From positions 1-64,000 of IMG/VR virus record IMGVR_UViG_3300031162_001060: a stretch of DNA of 64,000 nucleotides; one strand, 5' to 3'. The stretch's first letter is position 1. Each line of letters starts with the position of its first letter. Shown here in pieces: positions 49,092 to 57,545 of this stretch. This DNA is from a virus. The notes beneath the pieces are model-generated. The model did not search any database, had not been told where the DNA came from, and saw nothing but the letters and a program-made list of their open reading frames with translations. Position numbers and translations under genes: made by a program.

Positions 49092-49309
49092 CCTGCTCTC
49101 TCGTGTATTTCACTGACACCGGCAAGGCGGACTCCATCGGGACGGTGCTTGCTGATCCAATGCCGCCCAACTTCACCGTTCGGCAACTAACCGACGAGGA
49201 AGAAACCGGGCTGCTTGAGGGTCGGTTGATGTGGGACGCTGCCACGTTGTCGTTCGTCGATAACCCGAACTGGTCGCCTGAACCGCCGCCCGAGCCTGAA
49301 CTGCCGTAG
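49088..49309 (+). CDS. tail-fibre-region protein ending PPEPELP, 73 aa
   Basis: The product starts MTCSLVYFTDTGKADSIG and ends SPEPPPEPELP. The FTVRQLTDEEETGLLEGRLMWDAATLSFV stretch resembles short fibre-associated proteins. The C-terminal PPEPELP also occurs in slightly longer form in the gene at 50279. ATGA couples it to the gene upstream. Function unknown. Confidence 0.6.
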   Translation: MTCSLVYFTDTGKADSIGTVLADPMPPNFTVRQLTDEEETGLLEGRLMWDAATLSFVDNPNWSPEPPPEPELP

Positions 49310-49311
49310 CT

Positions 49312-50055
49312 GTGAGCCTGATCGGGTTGGGTGTGTCGATGCCGATGCCTGCGGGTGTTGGCGTAGCGGCAGGTGGCTTCTCGCCGCTTGACCTGTCACC
49401 GACGCTATGGCTCGACGCCTCGGACACAAACACGATCACCGAATCGACGCCGGGTAGCGGTGTCGTGTCGCAGTGGGACGACAAATCAACAAATGGCAAC
49501 AATTTTGTTCAGGCCACCGGATCGTTTCAGCCTGCTACTGGAACACGAACAATCAATAGCCTAAACGTAGTTGACTTCAACGGAAGCACCACATTTTTAG
49601 AGATCAACCCGTCAACATTTGCGGCGGCTCAACCGTTCACAATCTTTGCAGTAGCCGAGCATGACACCGACGTCTATAGCCGCATTTTTTTGCAAAGAGG
49701 AGGCACGAACGTACTGTTTGCCTTCATCAATACTGAACGGACGTACTCTGGCGCTGGCCTTTTTGTTTATGGCACGACCGGCGACGCGCCAACTGGGTCG
49801 CCTTTGTTGCTCAGGTACACGTTTGACGGGGCTTCGTCTAACGGATTTATCGACGGGGTGCAAACCGTTAGCGGCAACTTCGGCACTAACGAATTCGAGA
49901 CTGGTCGCGTCGTGAGGATCGGTGCCTATGAATCCGGTGTACAAGCTCTCGACGGTGCGGTAGGTGAAATCTTTTTGGTTCAAGGCACCCTGACGGCGCA
50001 GCAGATATCCGATACTGAAACGTATCTGGCTGACAAGTGGGGGATCACGCTCTAG
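49312..50055 (+). CDS. free-standing lectin-like adhesin module, 247 aa
   Basis: After a short Gly/Val/Pro-rich start (SLIGLGVSMPMPAGVGVAAGG), the whole protein is one lectin-like module, with LSPTLWLDASDTNTIT, VSQWDDKST, ATGTRTINSLNVVDF and the TLTAQQISDTETYLADKWGITL end shared by the fibre genes. GTG 49312 is three bases after the previous stop. It may be an exchangeable fibre tip or a secreted adhesin; no signal peptide is evident. Confidence 0.75.
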   Translation: MSLIGLGVSMPMPAGVGVAAGGFSPLDLSPTLWLDASDTNTITESTPGSGVVSQWDDKSTNGNNFVQATGSFQPATGTRTINSLNVVDFNGSTTFLEINPSTFAAAQPFTIFAVAEHDTDVYSRIFLQRGGTNVLFAFINTERTYSGAGLFVYGTTGDAPTGSPLLLRYTFDGASSNGFIDGVQTVSGNFGTNEFETGRVVRIGAYESGVQALDGAVGEIFLVQGTLTAQQISDTETYLADKWGITL

Positions 50056-50081
50056 CATGGAGATCACGCTATTGCCGTAAC

Positions 50082-50279
50082 GTGCGGCTCGCTGACGCAT
50101 ACGGCGAGTATCTCGAACCCGACTGGCCGGGCGAGTTGCGTTGCGGCGATTGCGGGAAGTTGTTGGCTGAGTTGGTGAACGCTCCGTTTCGGGTGATGTG
50201 CCCAGATAGGCAATTACGCTATAATAAATTAAGTACTGTCCCTTATCCCTACATTTTACCTAATTGGAGGTTTACATAA
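50082..50279 (+). CDS. possible degenerate Com-like zinc-ribbon protein
   Basis: A frame from GTG 50082 encodes ELRCGDCGKLLAELV and FRVMCPDRQLRYN. This resembles the Mu Com family (CxxCxKLLA...CPRCxxxN), but the second knuckle reads CPDR instead of CPxC, so the fourth ligand is missing. An in-frame GTG at 50037 would start inside the adhesin gene. Its tail overlaps the promoter and ribosome site of the next gene. It is probably decayed, or a marginal coding region. Confidence 0.35.
   Translation: MRLADAYGEYLEPDWPGELRCGDCGKLLAELVNAPFRVMCPDRQLRYNKLSTVPYPYILPNWRFT
50220..50225 (+). promoter_or_regulatory. -10 box before the gene at 50279
   Basis: Consensus TATAAT at 50220-50225, with only a weak -35, precedes a GGAGG ribosome site and ATG 50279 by about 50 bases. 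Confidence 0.4.
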
Positions 50280-50545
50280 TGAATTGGTACACATGGCCAA
50301 CTGAAGCTGCGTTTGATGCGTGGCATGCCACCGTTGTTGACGGGTTAGGTATGCCGTGGATTGGTCAAAATCAAGCTACGGGTGAGCCTGAGCCGAATAA
50401 TCAGCATACGACGGCTTATACTGCGGTAACTGAGGTTGCTGCTGATGATTGGCGTGCAGTGGTTGGTGATGATATCGTTGCGGGTTACGCTGATGGTTTG
50501 GGAGCGTTGAGTGAGGCGCCTCCGGAGCCTGAAGAATTGCCGTGA
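50279..50545 (+). CDS. tail-fibre-region protein ending PPEPEELP, 88 aa
   Basis: The product begins MNWYTWPTEAAFDAWHATVV and ends PPEPEELP, the same tail as the gene at 49088. It is acidic with several tryptophans in the N-terminal half. GGAGG precedes ATG 50279. This kind of small protein often sits beside fibre genes as an assembly factor, but no family was recognised. Confidence 0.65.
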   Translation: MNWYTWPTEAAFDAWHATVVDGLGMPWIGQNQATGEPEPNNQHTTAYTAVTEVAADDWRAVVGDDIVAGYADGLGALSEAPPEPEELP

Positions 50546-50558
50546 TTGAGAGGGTCGT

Positions 50559-50676
50559 ATGATCCGTAATGAAACAGCACAAAACGGTGTTATCATCTAC
50601 GCTGATATCATCGATATCACTACCAGCACTGTCAGCCGTGAAGAAAACGGTGTGATTGTTTCAACACGCCCGTTTA
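50559..50676 (+). repeat. direct repeat copy B of the MIRNE domain
   Basis: Nearly identical in DNA to 47788-47905; it forms the intact start of the 303-residue fibre gene. Confidence 0.8.
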
Positions 50677-51470
50677 CTGCTGAAGAAATCGAACGGTACG
50701 GTCCGCAGCCGTTAGCTATTGAAGGGCCGTATGGCGATGAGTCGTTGTCGTCTGCTGCTGCTGGCGAGGTTTTGACCTATGATGGGGGGCAGTGGCTTAA
50801 TAACCCAGTGCCTGAACAAATTGTTGTTGCATCGGCAGACGCCGGTGCAGCTGGATATAACGGCGGTTTTATCCCTGGTGCTTCCTTCGTAGGGCAGATT
50901 AGTAACACAGGTCATGGTATTAATGGAAATTATTTATATTGGAATTGGATTACTGTTGTTAAAGAACTAACTATCACCGCTTTGTTTATTAAAGTTGGCA
51001 CAGTTGGGGTATCGGGCGATTTACTGAGAATTGGTTTGTTTTCTTTCGACCTTGCGGATTTACCGACCGCCTCTAGTTCTGGATACTATTTTACTTTGTA
51101 TGAAGATTTTGGCACGCTTCCTTTAGATGTTGCTGGTCAGCAAACAATCGACTTGTCGTCTTCTCCTTTTGTTGTTCCGCCAGGGTTGTATGGTTTAGGA
51201 ACTGCGTCTAATTACAACTCTTCTGGTACGATGCCAAGGTGTGATGGCGTAGCGATTGCGCACAAATATGATGTTCCTATGAGTTACACGTCCGCTTCGG
51301 CAGGAATTCGCTCATACTCAAACCCTCGCCATACGGGCAATCAAGTATCAAACGTTAACAATGGTTTTCCGGCTACCCCTCTTATTGCTCAAAATGGGTG
51401 GGCGGCAGCGGCATCAACTATAGCTGATGCTGGAGCTATTGTATTTTTTAAAGGATATACGACGCAATGA
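50559..51470 (+). CDS. tail-fibre-like protein, 303 aa
   Basis: It begins MIRNETAQNGVIIYADIIDIT, the same start domain as 43956, then YGDESLSSAAAGEVLTYDGGQW, a linker and a beta-rich C-terminal domain with GLFSFDLADLPTASSSGYYFTLYEDFG and VPPGLYGLGTAS segments. The C-terminal domain shows no lectin-like module, so this may be a fibre with a different receptor tip. It overlaps the next gene (ATGA). Confidence 0.7.
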   Translation: MIRNETAQNGVIIYADIIDITTSTVSREENGVIVSTRPFTAEEIERYGPQPLAIEGPYGDESLSSAAAGEVLTYDGGQWLNNPVPEQIVVASADAGAAGYNGGFIPGASFVGQISNTGHGINGNYLYWNWITVVKELTITALFIKVGTVGVSGDLLRIGLFSFDLADLPTASSSGYYFTLYEDFGTLPLDVAGQQTIDLSSSPFVVPPGLYGLGTASNYNSSGTMPRCDGVAIAHKYDVPMSYTSASAGIRSYSNPRHTGNQVSNVNNGFPATPLIAQNGWAAAASTIADAGAIVFFKGYTTQ

Positions 51471-51775
51471 GTGTAAAGCAACATCGAACTTTCCGAGATG
51501 GTATCTGCGTTCAATGTGAAACCATTGATTACGACAGCGATTCGTTTACTTTAGAAGTGGACGGTGTCGTTGTAAAAACTCGTGCACTAACGCCAGAAGA
51601 ACGCCAAATGTATGGGCCGCAACCACTAGGTATAAACGGTGTACAAGCCACGCTTCTTGCAGTGTTTGAGCTAATTCCTCTTATTGACGCTGCTAATGCT
51701 GTAGGGTTAACTCCTGAGGATTTGACTCAAGAAGCTTTAGGTTGGCAAGTTATGAAAGATGCAGGTTTGGCATAA
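51467..51775 (+). CDS. fibre-associated protein, 102 aa
   Basis: The product begins MSVKQHRTFRDGICVQCETIDYDSD, with VDGVVVKTRALTPEERQMYGPQPL, which is related to the start domain of the MIRNE fibres, and a C-terminal LTPEDLTQEALGWQVMKDAG helix pair. The last part is related to the C-terminus of the gene at 52797. It is coupled at both ends. Function unknown. Confidence 0.62.
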   Translation: MSVKQHRTFRDGICVQCETIDYDSDSFTLEVDGVVVKTRALTPEERQMYGPQPLGINGVQATLLAVFELIPLIDAANAVGLTPEDLTQEALGWQVMKDAGLA

Positions 51776-52800
51776 TGAGTGATTTTACGCAGCCTATAAA
51801 TACGGTGTTTGTTACTGAGGCGGATAATTCGGTTACTGTGGCGTCTCCGGGGCCTAAGGGCGATCCTGGCGCTGATGGTAAGACGGTGTTGAGTGGTTCT
51901 GGGGTACCTGTTGCGGGTTTGGGTGTGGACGGTGATTTTTATATTGATACGTTGGCTTCGGATTTGTATGGCCCTAAGTCTGCTGGGGTGTGGGGTGTTC
52001 CTACGTCGCTGATTGGGCCTCAAGGGGATACAGGTGAGACGGGTCCGACCGGTCCGACCGGACCTACGGGAGCTACCGGTGCAACCGGGCCTGCAGGAGT
52101 TGATGGTACTGCCGTGTTGAACGGGGCGGGCGTACCGTCTGCAGGGTTAGGGGTTGATGGAGATTTTTATATTGATACGACTAATGACGATATTTATGGC
52201 CCTAAAACGAGTGGGGCGTGGGGGACGGCCACGTCTTTGATCGGGCCAACTGGTCCGCAAGGTTCGGGCGGTATAGGAGACCTTTTAGGAGAAGTGCATG
52301 TAACTAGCACTGCTACTTCTATTTCTTTTGTTAATTCAAATAACGCTTGGGATTCGTATCCGATTTTAAAGCTGTTCGCAACGTATGTCCGGGGAGGGTC
52401 CGGCCTAGGGGTTGATTTAACTATGGAAATTAATCAGATCACATCAACCGACTATGGGTACCTTACCAGCAGGGTATCTTCTCTTAACGATACTCAAACT
52501 CAAACGAGTTCTGCGTCTTCTGTAAAGTTACACACAATAGGCAACAGTTCAGTATATATAATGGACATGACTATTGACAATTCTCAATCATCTAGAGCGC
52601 AGCGCATTTATGAAGCTACTATAAGTGACTCATATTATTTCTTTGCTGGCCCAACATGGTCAGGAGCTACAACATCGATTTCGGGTGGAGTTGTTGTAAA
52701 CAGTTACGACACTATTGATCAGATCGATATTCGCATAGATAATTCTAATGGGAATACTATTTCTGCAGATTCGTATTTTAAGTTGTATGGTTTATTATGA
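51775..52800 (+). CDS. collagen-like tail fibre protein, 341 aa
   Basis: From ATG 51775 (TAATG overlap) the product starts MSDFTQPINTVFVTEADNSV, then has collagen-like GxY triplets (GPTGPTGPTGATGATGPAG) between two G-D-F-Y-I-D-T...Y-G-P-K units, followed by a beta C-terminal domain with GGVVVNSYDTIDQIDIRI. The N-terminus is related to that of the fibre gene at 41242. The collagen stretch would form a trimeric shaft. Confidence 0.75.
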   Translation: MSDFTQPINTVFVTEADNSVTVASPGPKGDPGADGKTVLSGSGVPVAGLGVDGDFYIDTLASDLYGPKSAGVWGVPTSLIGPQGDTGETGPTGPTGPTGATGATGPAGVDGTAVLNGAGVPSAGLGVDGDFYIDTTNDDIYGPKTSGAWGTATSLIGPTGPQGSGGIGDLLGEVHVTSTATSISFVNSNNAWDSYPILKLFATYVRGGSGLGVDLTMEINQITSTDYGYLTSRVSSLNDTQTQTSSASSVKLHTIGNSSVYIMDMTIDNSQSSRAQRIYEATISDSYYFFAGPTWSGATTSISGGVVVNSYDTIDQIDIRIDNSNGNTISADSYFKLYGLL

Positions 52801-53069
52801 AACGTCAAGATAAATACGGAGAATGGGTATCTGAAGACGGTGTTGGTTGGTTGTTAGAAACACCGTCAGATCAGTACGCAGAGTTAACTGTTCGAGATCC
52901 CGGTGTGGTACCTAAAGGTCCGCTTCAGCCTGTTGGGGCGCTTGCTACGCTGCTGGCGGTTACTGAAACGTTAACAGTAGACGACGCTGCAAAAGCTGTT
53001 GGTTTAGAGCCTGAGGATCTTGTGCATGAAGCTGAAGCGTGGCAGCTTGTAGTAGACACGACACCCTAG
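52797..53069 (+). CDS. fibre-associated protein, 90 aa
   Basis: The product begins MKRQDKYGEWVSEDGVGW. Its C-terminus (LTVDDAAKAVGLEPEDLVHEAEAWQLV) is clearly related to that of the 102-residue protein at 51467, so the two are paralogs. It is coupled to the collagen-like fibre by ATGA and precedes a 196-base gap before the capsid gene. Possibly a fibre chaperone. Confidence 0.62.
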   Translation: MKRQDKYGEWVSEDGVGWLLETPSDQYAELTVRDPGVVPKGPLQPVGALATLLAVTETLTVDDAAKAVGLEPEDLVHEAEAWQLVVDTTP

Positions 53070-53265
53070 TTGTGGTGTACTAGTTGCCAGCTTCAGGTGA
53101 TATACATTAAACTATTCTATGTAAAGAAGACCTAGAAACTTCTAAAAGTTTCCGTGATTTACTTTACGTTAATGATAGCATAATATTTGACCGGTGTCAC
53201 CACATTTATGTGTTGGGTCGCCTGTCATTAGACAGTAAACATGTTAATTACCTTAAGGAGAAAAC
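53070..53265 (+). promoter_or_regulatory. intergenic region before the major capsid gene
   Basis: This 196-base gap holds a perfect seven-base-pair hairpin, GAAACTT-CTAA-AAGTTTC, near 53133-53152, a CATAAT (53179-53184) preceded by weak TTTACT-like -35 candidates, and an AAGGAG site before ATG 53266. It probably carries the capsid gene promoter, but no consensus -35 is visible. Confidence 0.4.
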
Positions 53266-54576
53266 ATGAGTTTTGATGAGAGTCGGCTCAACGAGGTGAA
53301 GACTGCTCTTCAGGCCAAGATGGCTGAACAGCAGCAAATCGTTGACTCGATGCAGGTGGAGGGCACCACTGTTATCGCTGATAGCGAGAAGAAGGCTGCC
53401 TTCCGTGCTAATATGGCAGAGATTGACGAGATGAAGAGTCTTATCGATGGCATGACTAGCCTTCGTGACATTTCGGCTTGGTCGTCTGAGGCTGAGTACA
53501 AGTCGGTTGCGGCTGAGGTTGCTGCCGGTGTTGAGCGTGAGGTTTCGTATCACCGTACTATTGGTGATGCTTTCCTGGCTTCTGACGAATTTAAGTCGCT
53601 TCAGAATGGTAAGGCGGGTGTGAACATGCACTCCCCATTCGAAGCCAAGACGCTTGCTCAGAAAGATCTGTATCCGGAGCTTCCGGGCGGCGCTCATACC
53701 GCTCCTGGTGCTTTTGGTGCGGTTCAGCGTGATGGTATTGTTCCGATTGCTCAGCGTCGTAGCCGGGTTCGTGACTTGTTCCCGACTCGTACGACGAACG
53801 CTGCGGTGATTGAGTACTTCCGCCAGACGGGCTTTGTCACGGCGACGGGCTGGAGCGGCAATAACGCTTCGGTGGTTCCTGATTACGCTAACGGTAAGTT
53901 CTCGGACACCCTTGGCAAGCCGCAGTCGTCAATGACGTTCACTGGCGAGCAGGCTCCGGTTCGGACCATCGCTCACTGGGAAGCTGCTCACCGTAACGTT
54001 CTTGCCGATGAGCCGCAGCTTCGCAGCATCATCGACAACGAGCTTCTGTACGGTCTTCGTATTCACGAAGATGATCAGATTCTGCAGGGTACGGGCACTG
54101 GCGAGGACCTTCAGGGTATCCGTAACGCCGGTATTCAGACCTATCAGTGGAGCACTGGTGTCACTGGCGACAACAAGGCGGATGCTATCCGTCGTGCAGC
54201 TACGCTTGCTTACTTGGCTTACTACGAGCCGACCGGTGTGATTGTTCACCCGGCGGATTGGGAAGACATGGAGCTTGCTAAGAACAGCCAGGGCACGTAC
54301 ATGCTGGCGATGTCGGTTGCGAGTGGTGCGGATTCCCGCATTTGGCGCGTTCCGGTCATCGATACTCCGGCGATTGATGCTGGTTACGCTCTGATTGGTG
54401 CTTTCGGCACCGGCGCTCAGCTTTACGACCGTGAGTCGGCTTCGATCCGTATTTCGGAAAACCACGCTGACTTCTTTATCCGTAACGCTATTGTGGTGCT
54501 GGCTGAGGAGCGTCTTGCTCTCGCTGTCAAGCGCCCCGAGGCTTTCGTTGAAGTTCACTTCAACTCCGCTCCTTGA
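53266..54576 (+). CDS. HK97-fold major capsid protein
   Basis: The 436-residue protein has an N-terminal coiled-coil region (about residues 1-75, delta-domain-like) and then an HK97-fold body with GIVPIAQRRSRVRDLFPTRTT, APVRTIAHWEAAHRNVLADEPQL, ELLYGLRIHEDDQILQGTGTGEDLQGI and a C-terminal A-domain strand. Codons are more C-ending than in neighbouring genes, as expected of a highly expressed gene. It is followed by a strong terminator. Confidence 0.96.
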   Translation: MSFDESRLNEVKTALQAKMAEQQQIVDSMQVEGTTVIADSEKKAAFRANMAEIDEMKSLIDGMTSLRDISAWSSEAEYKSVAAEVAAGVEREVSYHRTIGDAFLASDEFKSLQNGKAGVNMHSPFEAKTLAQKDLYPELPGGAHTAPGAFGAVQRDGIVPIAQRRSRVRDLFPTRTTNAAVIEYFRQTGFVTATGWSGNNASVVPDYANGKFSDTLGKPQSSMTFTGEQAPVRTIAHWEAAHRNVLADEPQLRSIIDNELLYGLRIHEDDQILQGTGTGEDLQGIRNAGIQTYQWSTGVTGDNKADAIRRAATLAYLAYYEPTGVIVHPADWEDMELAKNSQGTYMLAMSVASGADSRIWRVPVIDTPAIDAGYALIGAFGTGAQLYDRESASIRISENHADFFIRNAIVVLAEERLALAVKRPEAFVEVHFNSAP

Positions 54577-54613
54577 TCCTGAGTAATTAGGATAGGGCTT
54601 GAAGCCTAGTTGA

Positions 54614-54643
54614 GAACCCCCGGTCTTCGGACCGGGGGTTTTC
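54614..54643 (+). terminator. terminator after the major capsid gene, UUCG loop
   Basis: AACCCCCGGTC (54615-54625) pairs perfectly with GACCGGGGGTT (54630-54640) around a C-UUCG-G tetraloop, followed by TT. The 3' arm overlaps the -35 region of the next promoter. Confidence 0.88.
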
Positions 54644-54654
54644 GCATGTATACT
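54626..54654 (+). promoter_or_regulatory. leaderless promoter for the gene at 54661
   Basis: TATACT (54649-54654) lies six bases before ATG 54661; TTCGGA (54626-54631), 17 bases upstream, lies in the terminator loop and 3' arm. Confidence 0.5.
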
Positions 54655-54660
54655 ATAAGT

Positions 54661-55398
54661 ATGCCTGTTTTTGATGGTTTTGATGATTTACCTTTTCCGG
54701 TTTGGACAAGGCATGATGTTGATTTGTTAGAATCTATTGATCCTGATTTGTGTTTTGGTTTAACTAACGTTGTTGAATATTTGGCTCACAATAATGGGAT
54801 TTTGGATAGTCGTAATTTTGATTTAATTCTGCTTATGCACGCTGTAGTAAATTCAGGCGGGCGAGAAGATATTTATTCGCTACATGGGACTGAAGCAATA
54901 GTTAGTGTGGCTAGCGAATTTTGCTTGATTGATTGCTTGTATGATAGGCAGTCTTTAGAGGCTTTAGAGTTACAAGATAACGGTGTCTTGTTTTTAGCGG
55001 TTAATGAGGCTAGTTCTGCAGCGTTAGACGCTGCTTTGTGTTTATCTGATCGTGCTTCTTCTGTTTTCAGGTATCGGTCTGTGCGTCCGTGTTTGGCGTT
55101 GTTTGGGGTTTGGGAAGAATTTGCTGGAACAATCCTGGCCACGTTGTTGACTTTGGGGGAAGTCTCTACTAAGATAGGCTTCCTGATCGAATATTTGAAG
55201 GCTTCTAAACTGGTGCCTTTGGATGACGTGACTGCGATGAGCATGTTGTTGAAGCTGTCTGATGTAGGGTTGTTTGATGTGTATTGGGACGATCGATTAG
55301 ACGGCATAATTTCTATTAACGTGGAAGCTGCAGGCATATTTTTGCTGTTTTCGGATCGGGAAGATCTTGCCCGCCAGTTGGCCGAGTTGACTCAGTAA
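54661..55398 (+). CDS. hypothetical protein, 245 aa
   Basis: The product begins MPVFDGFDDLPFPVWTRHDVD, is acidic and alpha/beta, and has a hydrophobic central helix cluster (WEEFAGTILATLLTLGEVSTKIG). ATG 54661 is chosen because TATACT lies six bases upstream and earlier in-frame codons lie inside the terminator. It stands between the capsid gene and RNR. No family recognised. Confidence 0.65.
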   Translation: MPVFDGFDDLPFPVWTRHDVDLLESIDPDLCFGLTNVVEYLAHNNGILDSRNFDLILLMHAVVNSGGREDIYSLHGTEAIVSVASEFCLIDCLYDRQSLEALELQDNGVLFLAVNEASSAALDAALCLSDRASSVFRYRSVRPCLALFGVWEEFAGTILATLLTLGEVSTKIGFLIEYLKASKLVPLDDVTAMSMLLKLSDVGLFDVYWDDRLDGIISINVEAAGIFLLFSDREDLARQLAELTQ

Positions 55399-55529
55399 AA
55401 AGTTGTAAATAGTTGTCGGTTTTTACGTATCTCGTGGTAACTTGACGCCACGGCGAACTGATGTCGGCGTACAATACTAAAACCATCTTTAATTTAACCG
55501 CCTCATTTAGACCACAAGGAGAATATACT

Positions 55530-57479
55530 GTGGGCCTTGATATTATTTCTGACGACTTTGCTAACTCTTATGCAGACAAAGACCCCGGTTGGGGGTTTAA
55601 CGGTTTAGGTTATATTGTTTATAAGCGAACGTATGCTCGTCCCGTGGCAAATGGAGAACGCACTGAAGAGTGGCATGAAACAATTCAGCGGGTAGTGAAC
55701 GGTGCGCAAGCTGTTGGCGCTGGCCTTACTCAAGAAGAAGCAGAAATTCTCTATGATAAACTTTTTTACCTTAAGGGCAGTGTAGCTGGCCGAATGCTGT
55801 GGCAGCTAGGCACTGAGAATAATACTCGTATCGGCGGGGACTCGTTGGTCAACTGCTGGTTTGTTGATGTTCAGTGCCCCGAAGACTTTTCGTGGGCCAT
55901 CGACCGTCTCATGCTTGGCGGGGGCGTTGGTTTCTCATGTAATCAGCCTGAGCGACTTGGCGTGGTGAGGCATGCCACGATTACGCATGCTGATGTCAAC
56001 GATGCCGACTTTATTGTGCCCGATACTCGTGAAGGTTGGGCGGAACTTATTGAGCGTGTGGTTAAGGCGTTTGTTGGTGGACCTGAGGTTAAGAATTCGT
56101 TGACTTTTGCGACGCATCTTATTCGTCCGTACGGTGAACCTATCCACGGATTTGGTGGTACTGCGTCGGGTCCGGATATTCTTATTCAAGGGGCGCTTCA
56201 AATAGCGGATGTTTTAGCTGGTGCTGCTGGTCGTCATTTGAATTCTGTAGAGGTTTTGGATATTCTTAATATTATTGGCTCTATTGTGGTTGCTGGTAAT
56301 GTTCGCCGTTCTGCTGAGATTGCGTTGGGTGATGTGGATGATGAGACGTTTATGATGGCTAAGCGTTGGGACCTTGGTAATGTGCCGAACTATCGAGCGA
56401 TGTCCAACAACTCTGTGTTTGTGTCTAATGAGCAGATGCAGCGGCTGGCTCTTGATCCGGATGCGAATATTTGGTCGGGCTACAAGGGCAACGGGGAGCC
56501 TTACGGGTTCTTTAATTTGGAGAATGCCCGCGAGTTTGGCCGCATGGGAGAGATCGCCCGAGATGATTCTATTGTGGGCGTTAATCCGTGTGCTGAGATT
56601 CCGCTTGCTCACCGAGAGTCGTGTAACTTGTGCGAGATTTTCTTGCCCCGAATTGACTCGGTTGACGAGTTGATCGAAATGTCGTCATTACTGTTTAAGG
56701 TTCAAAAGGCTATTGCCGCCATGCCTTACGTTGATCACCAGTCGGATGTCATTACCAGCCAGAACATGCGTTTGGGTTTGGGCGTGACCGGCGTGGCTCA
56801 GGCTCTAGACAAGATCGACTGGCTGGACGAGGCTTATGTGTCGCTTCGCAAGCTGGATGAAGAGTGGTCTGCCGAGCGTGGCTGGCCTGAGTCGGTGCGC
56901 CTGACTACAGTCAAGCCGTCAGGTACTCTGAGTCTACTTCCGGGCGTTACGCCGGGAGTCCATCCGGGGTTTAGTTCCAAGTTTGTTAAGCGTATGCGTA
57001 TTGCCGCAGATCACCCATTGGTTCAGTTCTGCACCGACCACGGCTATGACACGTATCCGGTGTTGAACTTTGATGGTACCGAGGATGCTCGTACATCGAT
57101 TATTGATTTCCCGTGTGAGTTCCCTGAGGGCACTTTGCTTGCCGAGGATATGACTGCTATTGAGCAGATGGACTTTGTGCGTAAGCTTCAGAGAGTGTGG
57201 GCTGATAACGCTGTTTCGGTTACGGTTTATTACCGCATGGAAGAACTTCCGGACATCATGGAGTACTTGGGTGAGCATTGGAAGGAGATGAAGTCGGTGT
57301 CGTTCCTTCTTCACTCGGAGCACGGGTTTGCTCAAGCTCCTTTGGGAGAGTTGACCGAGGAAGAGTACACCGAGATGGTGAGCGCTCTGACCCCGTTCGG
57401 TATGGATCATGTTGCAGCAAACACTGCGATGGAGTTGGATGACGATGATTGCGCTACGGGAGCGTGCCCTGTTCGGTGA
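55530..57479 (+). CDS. nrdJ: class II (B12-dependent) ribonucleotide reductase NrdJ
   Basis: Class II RNR makes dNTPs from NTPs or NDPs with adenosylcobalamin and needs no oxygen or small subunit. The 649-residue protein has VNCWFV (first redox cysteine), GGGVGFSCNQPE, NPCAEIPL and CNLCEI (active-site Cys and Glu), the VKPSGTLSLLPGVTPGVHPG signature and a CATGACPVR C-terminal thiol pair. GTG 55530 has AAGGAG eight bases upstream and is preferred; an in-frame ATG at 55461 lies next to a TACAAT that is probably its own promoter -10. Confidence 0.93.
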   Translation: MGLDIISDDFANSYADKDPGWGFNGLGYIVYKRTYARPVANGERTEEWHETIQRVVNGAQAVGAGLTQEEAEILYDKLFYLKGSVAGRMLWQLGTENNTRIGGDSLVNCWFVDVQCPEDFSWAIDRLMLGGGVGFSCNQPERLGVVRHATITHADVNDADFIVPDTREGWAELIERVVKAFVGGPEVKNSLTFATHLIRPYGEPIHGFGGTASGPDILIQGALQIADVLAGAAGRHLNSVEVLDILNIIGSIVVAGNVRRSAEIALGDVDDETFMMAKRWDLGNVPNYRAMSNNSVFVSNEQMQRLALDPDANIWSGYKGNGEPYGFFNLENAREFGRMGEIARDDSIVGVNPCAEIPLAHRESCNLCEIFLPRIDSVDELIEMSSLLFKVQKAIAAMPYVDHQSDVITSQNMRLGLGVTGVAQALDKIDWLDEAYVSLRKLDEEWSAERGWPESVRLTTVKPSGTLSLLPGVTPGVHPGFSSKFVKRMRIAADHPLVQFCTDHGYDTYPVLNFDGTEDARTSIIDFPCEFPEGTLLAEDMTAIEQMDFVRKLQRVWADNAVSVTVYYRMEELPDIMEYLGEHWKEMKSVSFLLHSEHGFAQAPLGELTEEEYTEMVSALTPFGMDHVAANTAMELDDDDCATGACPVR

Positions 57480-57510
57480 TGCAAATAAGTTAATAGTATA
57501 GTCAAGAAAG

Positions 57511-57539
57511 TTGCAATCACTTGAAATTTGGGGTATTAA
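57511..57539 (+). promoter_or_regulatory. promoter of the candidate RNA after nrdJ
   Basis: TTGCAA (57511-57516), a 17-base spacer and TATTAA (57534-57539) predict a start near 57546, just before the first arm of the candidate RNA. Confidence 0.55.
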
Positions 57540-57545
57540 AGTATT

